A program made the translations under genes and the position numbers. 64,000 bases of DNA from an uncultured Clostridia bacterium. Lineage in GTDB: Bacteria; Bacillota; Clostridia; Christensenellales; Borkfalkiaceae. The stretch lies in contig CASDRK010000006.1 of the NCBI GenBank assembly GCA_949283125.1, positions 1 through 64,000 on the forward strand. The letters run 5' to 3'. Positions 59,657 through 64,000 of the stretch are shown here, one piece after another. The notes beneath the pieces are model-generated. The model was not told the origin of the DNA, made no database searches, and saw only the letters and a list, made by a program, of their open reading frames with translations. Numbering within the stretch: position 1 is the stretch's first letter; every line of letters begins with the position of its first letter.

Positions 59657-61420
59657 TCACTCAGCAAGGCCGATAAGATCTTCCTTAAGGCGGGCAAGTT
59701 TTTCTGCCGCGTCGGCTTCGTCCGAGCCGAGCACGCCGTAGTAAAATTTTATCTTGGGTTCGGTGCCGCTCGGCCTGACGCAGCACCAGCCGTCGTTTTC
59801 AAGTTCAAAATAGACCACGTTGCTCTGCGGCAGTCCCACGGGCGAAAGGGAGCCGGTGAGCATGTCCTTGCGCACGCCGCCGAGGTAATCCCTGACGGCC
59901 GTCACCCTGAGTCCGCCGAAGCTTGCGGGGGGCGTGCTGCGCACGCGCTCCGTCATTGCGGCCATAGCGTCCGCGCCGCCGGCGCCCGAAAAAGTGCGCG
60001 AGACAAGGCCTTCGCTGTAATAGCCGTATTTTTTGTAGATGTTGCGCATCTGATCGCAGAGGGTGAGACCTTTGGCTCTGTAATAGGCCGCCGCTTCGGC
60101 AAGAGCCGTGACCGCCATAACCGCGTCCTTGTCGCGCGCGTGCGTGCCGATGAGACAGCCGTAACTTTCCTCGAACCCGAACTCGTATTCATAGGCGTAC
60201 CGCGAAGCGTCCGTCCTTCCGCCGTTCGCGGCCACGGCCTCCCCGAACAGTTTTATCTGTTCGCCGATATACTTGAATCCCGTAAGCACCTCTATGGCGG
60301 TGATGCCGTAATTTTGAGCCACGCGGCGGGCCATGTTGGATGAAACTATGGTAGTGACCAGCGCGCCGTCCCTGCGGTTTTCGGGCAGCAATCCCCTTTC
60401 GCTCTTTACGGAGAGCTCGTATTCGGCCAGAAGCAGGCCGCTCATGTTGCCCGTAAAGGCCATATATCCGCCGCGGGCGACATCCTTTGCGTACACACCC
60501 AGCCTGTCCGCATCGGGATCGGTGGCCAGAACTATGTCGGCGTCGACGCGCTCCGCGAGCGCGAGCGCGAGCGAGAAGGCTTCGGGATCTTCGGGATTGG
60601 GATATCTGAGCGTGGTAAAATTCCCGTCGGGCTGTTCCTGTTCGGGCACCACCCATACGTTTTCAAAGCCCAGTTCGGCAAGCATGCGCCTGACGGGAAC
60701 GTTGCCGGTACCGTGCAGGGGAGTATAGACGATTCTTATGTTGCGCGCTTCGGCGGCAATGGCCTCGGGACTGAGTATTAGCTTTTTAAGCTCGGCCGCA
60801 TACGCGTCGTCAATCTCCTTTCCGATATACTCCAAAAGGCCGGAGCGCAGCGCCTCCTCCCTGTCGGCGCGGGGTATGCCCGTATAGCCGGCGACGGCGT
60901 TCACCTCGCCGATTATAAGCTTATCGTATGGCGGCACTATCTGCCCGCCGTCCGACCAGTACACTTTATAGCCGTTGTACATGGGAGGGTTGTGGCTGGC
61001 CGTGATGACTATTCCGGCCGTGGCGCCGAGCCTGCGGACCGCAAAGGACAGTTCGGGCGTGGGACGAAGGCCTTCAAACAGATATGCCTTTATGCCGTTT
61101 GCCGCCAGTATGAGCGCGCTGTCGAGCGCGAACTCCGCCGACATCCTGCGCGAATCGTAAGCTATCGCAACGCTGCCTCCGCCCGCCGTTTTGTTGATAA
61201 AATTTGCCAGCCCCTGCGTGGCCCTGCCCACGGTGTAAACGTTCATGCGGTTGGTGCCCGCGCCGAGAACGCCGCGCAGACCGCCCGTGCCGAACGTGAG
61301 CCGTTTGTAGAACCTGTCCTCTATTTCGGCCTCGTCGTCAAGCGCCTTAAGTTCGCTTCTCGTGGCCTCGTCGAAGGCGGGATCTTCGCACCACCGCCTG
61401 TATTCCTCGATATAATCCAT
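59657..61420 (-). CDS. Phosphohexomutase (phosphomannomutase/phosphoglucomutase)
   Basis: The 587-residue alpha-D-phosphohexomutase has the substrate and phosphoserine motifs GTGGLRGVLGAGTNRMN, ITASHNPPMYNGYKVYW (Ser), the metal loop ATDPDADRLGV and a final RPSGTEPKIKFY phosphate-binding loop. Its length is that of the Firmicutes PgcA group, which uses glucose and mannose phosphates. It can supply both mannose-1-P and glucose-1-P here. ATG 61420 is chosen; the longer upstream frame lies inside the neighbouring gene. Confidence 0.93.
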   Translation of the reverse strand: MDYIEEYRRWCEDPAFDEATRSELKALDDEAEIEDRFYKRLTFGTGGLRGVLGAGTNRMNVYTVGRATQGLANFINKTAGGGSVAIAYDSRRMSAEFALDSALILAANGIKAYLFEGLRPTPELSFAVRRLGATAGIVITASHNPPMYNGYKVYWSDGGQIVPPYDKLIIGEVNAVAGYTGIPRADREEALRSGLLEYIGKEIDDAYAAELKKLILSPEAIAAEARNIRIVYTPLHGTGNVPVRRMLAELGFENVWVVPEQEQPDGNFTTLRYPNPEDPEAFSLALALAERVDADIVLATDPDADRLGVYAKDVARGGYMAFTGNMSGLLLAEYELSVKSERGLLPENRRDGALVTTIVSSNMARRVAQNYGITAIEVLTGFKYIGEQIKLFGEAVAANGGRTDASRYAYEYEFGFEESYGCLIGTHARDKDAVMAVTALAEAAAYYRAKGLTLCDQMRNIYKKYGYYSEGLVSRTFSGAGGADAMAAMTERVRSTPPASFGGLRVTAVRDYLGGVRKDMLTGSLSPVGLPQSNVVYFELENDGWCCVRPSGTEPKIKFYYGVLGSDEADAAEKLARLKEDLIGLAE

Positions 61421-61437
61421 GTTTTTACCGTTTTCAG

Positions 61438-62565
61438 TCACAGTTCTTTTATCAGCTCCGCGACCTTGTTTTTGAAAGCTTCGAAGGTGAAAAGTTCGGC
61501 GAAACGCTTTTCGGCATTTGCGCCGTACCGCGCGCGCAGAGCGCCGTCGCCGCCCAGTTTTTCGATCGCGGCGGCAAACGCAGCCGCATCGCCGTTGGGG
61601 CACTCGATGCCCGTTACGCCGTCCCGCGAAACGTAGTTGACGCCCGAACCGGGAATGGTGAACGTTACGGCGGGCTTTGCGTAGGCCATCGCCTCGGCCA
61701 GAGCTATGCCGAACGCCTCGTTTTTGGTGACGGAGGGAAAACAGAAGATATCGCAGGCGCACAGCCTTGCCTTTACCTCGTCGTCGGAGATCCTGCCGAG
61801 AAACTGCACCTTTTTATCGCCCTCGGCCAGCTTTTTTAGCTCGTCGGTCAACGGCCCGCTTCCGCCTACCCAGACGGCGTAGTCCTCGCCGAGCAGTCTG
61901 CTTGCGCGCACGAGGTACTCCATTCCCTTGTAGGGCACGTGCCTGCCGAGAGCGAAACATATCACCTTGCCGGCGTTTTCCTCCCTGAGCGCGGCCGCTG
62001 CGGCCCGCGCTTCTTCCAGACACGTCAGCCGCCCGGCGCTCACCGGGCAGGGTATGACGGTGCACTTGCCGGCAACGCTTTTCAGCCAATCGCTGCCCTC
62101 GATATAGTTGGGACTGGTGGCCACCACCCGCTCGGCGCGGGACAAGAGCCACTTTGTCTGGCCCTTGAAAAATTTTGCGATGAATTTTTGCTTTGTTATG
62201 TCAAGATGCCACCAGAGCACGAGTTTGCATTTATTGCGCTTTTTGAGCAGTTTTTTAAGATAGTGCGCCGCAAAGGGGTTGGGATAGTGGAATATGACCA
62301 CATCCGGCTCAAACTGTCTGAACGTTTCGGCAAGCAGTCTGCCGTAAGAAAAGGACAGCGACTGCGAAGCCACTTTGGCGAAGCAGCCTGCGCGGATGAC
62401 GTCCACGCCCTCCACCTCGTACCTTGCGTCGATCTTTTCGTGATTGAAGCAGAAGACCTTGTGTTCCGCGCCGCAGAGGCCGAGCGACTGCGCGCAGTCG
62501 TGCGCGACCTGCTCTATGCCGCCGATGTGCGGCGGATAATAATTGCTTATCTGTAAAACTTTCAT
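61438..62565 (-). CDS. GT4-type glycosyltransferase, probably mannosyltransferase
   Basis: The 375-residue GT-B protein begins MKVLQISNYYPPHIGGIEQV, the classical GT4 acceptor-side motif, and has FALGRHVPYKGMEYLVRA and FCFPSVTKNEAFGIALAEAM (E-x7-E). Location next to GDP-mannose genes suggests mannose as donor. Confidence 0.9.
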   Translation of the reverse strand: MKVLQISNYYPPHIGGIEQVAHDCAQSLGLCGAEHKVFCFNHEKIDARYEVEGVDVIRAGCFAKVASQSLSFSYGRLLAETFRQFEPDVVIFHYPNPFAAHYLKKLLKKRNKCKLVLWWHLDITKQKFIAKFFKGQTKWLLSRAERVVATSPNYIEGSDWLKSVAGKCTVIPCPVSAGRLTCLEEARAAAAALREENAGKVICFALGRHVPYKGMEYLVRASRLLGEDYAVWVGGSGPLTDELKKLAEGDKKVQFLGRISDDEVKARLCACDIFCFPSVTKNEAFGIALAEAMAYAKPAVTFTIPGSGVNYVSRDGVTGIECPNGDAAAFAAAIEKLGGDGALRARYGANAEKRFAELFTFEAFKNKVAELIKEL

Positions 62566-62597
62566 CTGTGTACCGTTAAATTGCAGAGCCGATTTTT

Positions 62598-63665
62598 TTA
62601 AAGCAGTTCGTCGCGGCCCCTGCGCTGCAGTTCTTCGACTATCTTTTTGACGTCCTGCGCCCTGTCAGCCGGGCAGACCATCACGGCGTCCGGCGTTTCC
62701 ACCACCACGAGCCCCTGCACCCCGACAACCGAAACAAACCTGCTGCCGGCGTAGACGGTGGAGTTTGCGCTGTCGACGAGCAGAGCGTCGCCGACGGCGA
62801 CGTTGCCGTTTTCGTCGCGCGGCCTGACCGCGCCGAGCATGTCCCAGCTGCCCACGTCGTTCCAGCCGAATTCGCCGGGCACGACGCAGATGTCGTCCGA
62901 TTTTTCCATTATCCCGTAATCTATCGACACCGGACGGATGCGGGGATACACCTCGGCGAGAACGCTCTCCTCTTCGGGCGTGCCGACAGCCGAACCTATT
63001 TTGCAGAGCTCGGAATATATGTCGGGAAGGTATTGACGGAACTTGTTGAGTATCGCGGACGCGCGCCAGACGAATACGCCGCTGTTCCAGACATATCCGC
63101 CCTCGGCAAGATATCTTTCGGCGACGGACCTTTCGGGCTTTTCCACAAAGCGCTTCACCCTCTTAACGGGGTCTTCCGACTGCTCGAAATTGATATACCC
63201 GTAGCCGGTGGCCGCAAACGTAGGCGTTATGCCTACGGTGACGAGACAGTCCCCGCTCTCCGCGCGGTCGATGGCGGCGCGCAGCACGCGCGCGTACTCA
63301 TCGGTATCCCTGATGTACGCGTCCGACGGAGTGACCACCATCACACCGTCCCCGCGCTCCTTGAGCAGTCTGACCGCGGCATAGCCTATGCAGGCGGCCG
63401 TGTTGCGGGCGGCGGGCTCCTTTAAAATATTTCCGGCGGACAGTCTGCCGCGGGTGGCGGCCTCCATGCCCTCTGCCTGCGCGCTGTTTGTGACGATATA
63501 CATGTTCTCGCCGCGGACGACGCGGGAAAGCCTGTCGATAGTCTCGTTGACCATAACGTCGTTACCGCTGAGGTTGATAAGCTGCTTGGGAACAAGCCTG
63601 CGGGAGAGCGGCCAGAAGCGCGTTCCGCCGCCACCCGCCATGATCACACCGTAAATTTCAGACAT
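62598..63665 (-). CDS. manC: Mannose-1-phosphate guanylyltransferase
   Basis: The 355-residue enzyme keeps all family motifs: GVIMAGGGGTRFWPLSRRLVPKQL, EPAARNTAACIG, VVTPSDAYI and KRFVEKPERSVAERYLAEGGYVWNSGVF (parts of the active site). It makes GDP-mannose. It is the intact counterpart of the degenerate first domain in the fusion protein at 57419. Confidence 0.96.
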   Translation of the reverse strand: MSEIYGVIMAGGGGTRFWPLSRRLVPKQLINLSGNDVMVNETIDRLSRVVRGENMYIVTNSAQAEGMEAATRGRLSAGNILKEPAARNTAACIGYAAVRLLKERGDGVMVVTPSDAYIRDTDEYARVLRAAIDRAESGDCLVTVGITPTFAATGYGYINFEQSEDPVKRVKRFVEKPERSVAERYLAEGGYVWNSGVFVWRASAILNKFRQYLPDIYSELCKIGSAVGTPEEESVLAEVYPRIRPVSIDYGIMEKSDDICVVPGEFGWNDVGSWDMLGAVRPRDENGNVAVGDALLVDSANSTVYAGSRFVSVVGVQGLVVVETPDAVMVCPADRAQDVKKIVEELQRRGRDELL

Positions 63666-63671
63666 ATTGCA

Positions 63672-64000
63672 TCACTTTGCCCCGTCGCGCCTGACGACGG
63701 AGACTATGGTTTTGAAAATTATTTTTATATCCAGCCACACGGAACAGTGGTCGACATAGTAAAGTTCCAGCTGCTGGCGCTCGCCGCTTTCGTATGTTAC
63801 GTTGGAGCGGCCGTTGGCGCCCCACCAGCCTATCATGCCGGGCTTTACCGACAGCAGTTTCTGGGCGTCGGCGCCGTACTTTTCGGCGACTTCCTCCTCC
63901 ATGAGCGGGCGCGGGCCCACCACGGATATCCTGCCGACGAATATGTCCCATATCTGGGGAAGCTCGTCCAGCGACGTCGCGCGCAGAAATTTTCCCGCCT
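63672..64000 (-). CDS. Priming undecaprenyl-phosphate sugar transferase, C-terminal part
   Basis: The last ~109 codons of a bacterial sugar transferase run off the window edge, so the gene is partial at its 5' end. Visible are LRATSLDELPQIWDIF, GRISVVGPRPLMEEEV, KPGMIGWWGANGRS and VDHCSVWLDIKIIFKTI, the catalytic core of the PglC/WbaP/EpsL family. It attaches the first sugar to the lipid carrier, which starts the polysaccharide pathway. Confidence 0.93.
   Translation of the reverse strand, partial: AGKFLRATSLDELPQIWDIFVGRISVVGPRPLMEEEVAEKYGADAQKLLSVKPGMIGWWGANGRSNVTYESGERQQLELYYVDHCSVWLDIKIIFKTIVSVVRRDGAK

Noticed and set aside
57746-60343. An 865-codon open frame on the plus strand
   Set aside because: It is antisense to the fusion protein and phosphohexomutase genes. 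The protein is a random GC-rich composition with no family motifs and no SD.
1-64000. CRISPR arrays, insertion sequences, phage genes and rRNA
   Set aside because: No regularly spaced short repeats, transposase, phage or rRNA sequence was seen; the only tandem repeat is at 10-322.

Overview
The window looks like the chromosome of a low-to-moderate GC Gram-positive anaerobe of the class Clostridia, probably an uncultured gut-type lineage such as Christensenellales (the order-level guess is inference). The evidence is the Firmicutes-type rimP-nusA-rnpM-L7Ae-infB-rbfA-truB-ribF cluster, a spoIIID sporulation regulator, nrdR, a single-chain clostridial-type PurL, a TM1266-family hydrogenase regulator, and good Gram-positive promoters and Shine-Dalgarno (SD) sites. 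Nearly all genes are on the minus strand. No rRNA operon, insertion sequence, phage gene or CRISPR array was seen.

Layout. 1-400: a tRNA-Gly(CCC) on the minus strand, followed by two tandem copies of a 125-bp structured element that shares the tRNA 3' end, each preceded by an intrinsic terminator. 507-1745: a ferritin-like protein. 1823-5484: DUF5662, a PhnP-like metallo-hydrolase, dtd, efp and an M24 aminopeptidase. 5531-18555: the translation/transcription cluster, read from nrdR and ispG through a reduced PolC-like protein, rimP, nusA, rnpM, an L7Ae-type protein, infB, rbfA, nrnA, truB, a RibF with a long acidic tail, and an endonuclease IV-like protein. 18838-31507: a purine operon purE-C-(PurF paralogue)-F-M-N-H-D-L. 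With purB and purA elsewhere it would take PRPP to AMP and GMP precursors.

31555-38878: small accessory genes: a DUF1294 membrane protein, an ABC importer (ATPase, permease, lipoprotein) behind a TM1266-type regulator with an attenuator-like leader, a TraX-family protein coupled to an aconitase-family hydratase, and a two-TM protein. 38943-46825: housekeeping genes (plsY, der, an RluD-type synthase, lspA, a solitary mazF, nnr, recX, ilvE). 47171-47440: spoIIID. 47630-64000: a surface polysaccharide cluster with a priming glycosyl transferase (cut by the window end), GDP-mannose and dTDP-L-rhamnose supply, five glycosyltransferases, a Wzy-like polymerase and a Wzx-like flippase. It ends in a strong terminator, so it is probably one long transcription unit.

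The most unusual items are the tandem structured elements behind the tRNA gene, the PolC locus reduced to its OB and exonuclease parts, the acidic tail on RibF, the PurF paralogue without its catalytic cysteine, the fused sugar nucleotidyltransferase/phosphomannose isomerase with an apparently degenerate first domain, an NrdR box filling the nrdR promoter spacer, and several probably leaderless transcripts.
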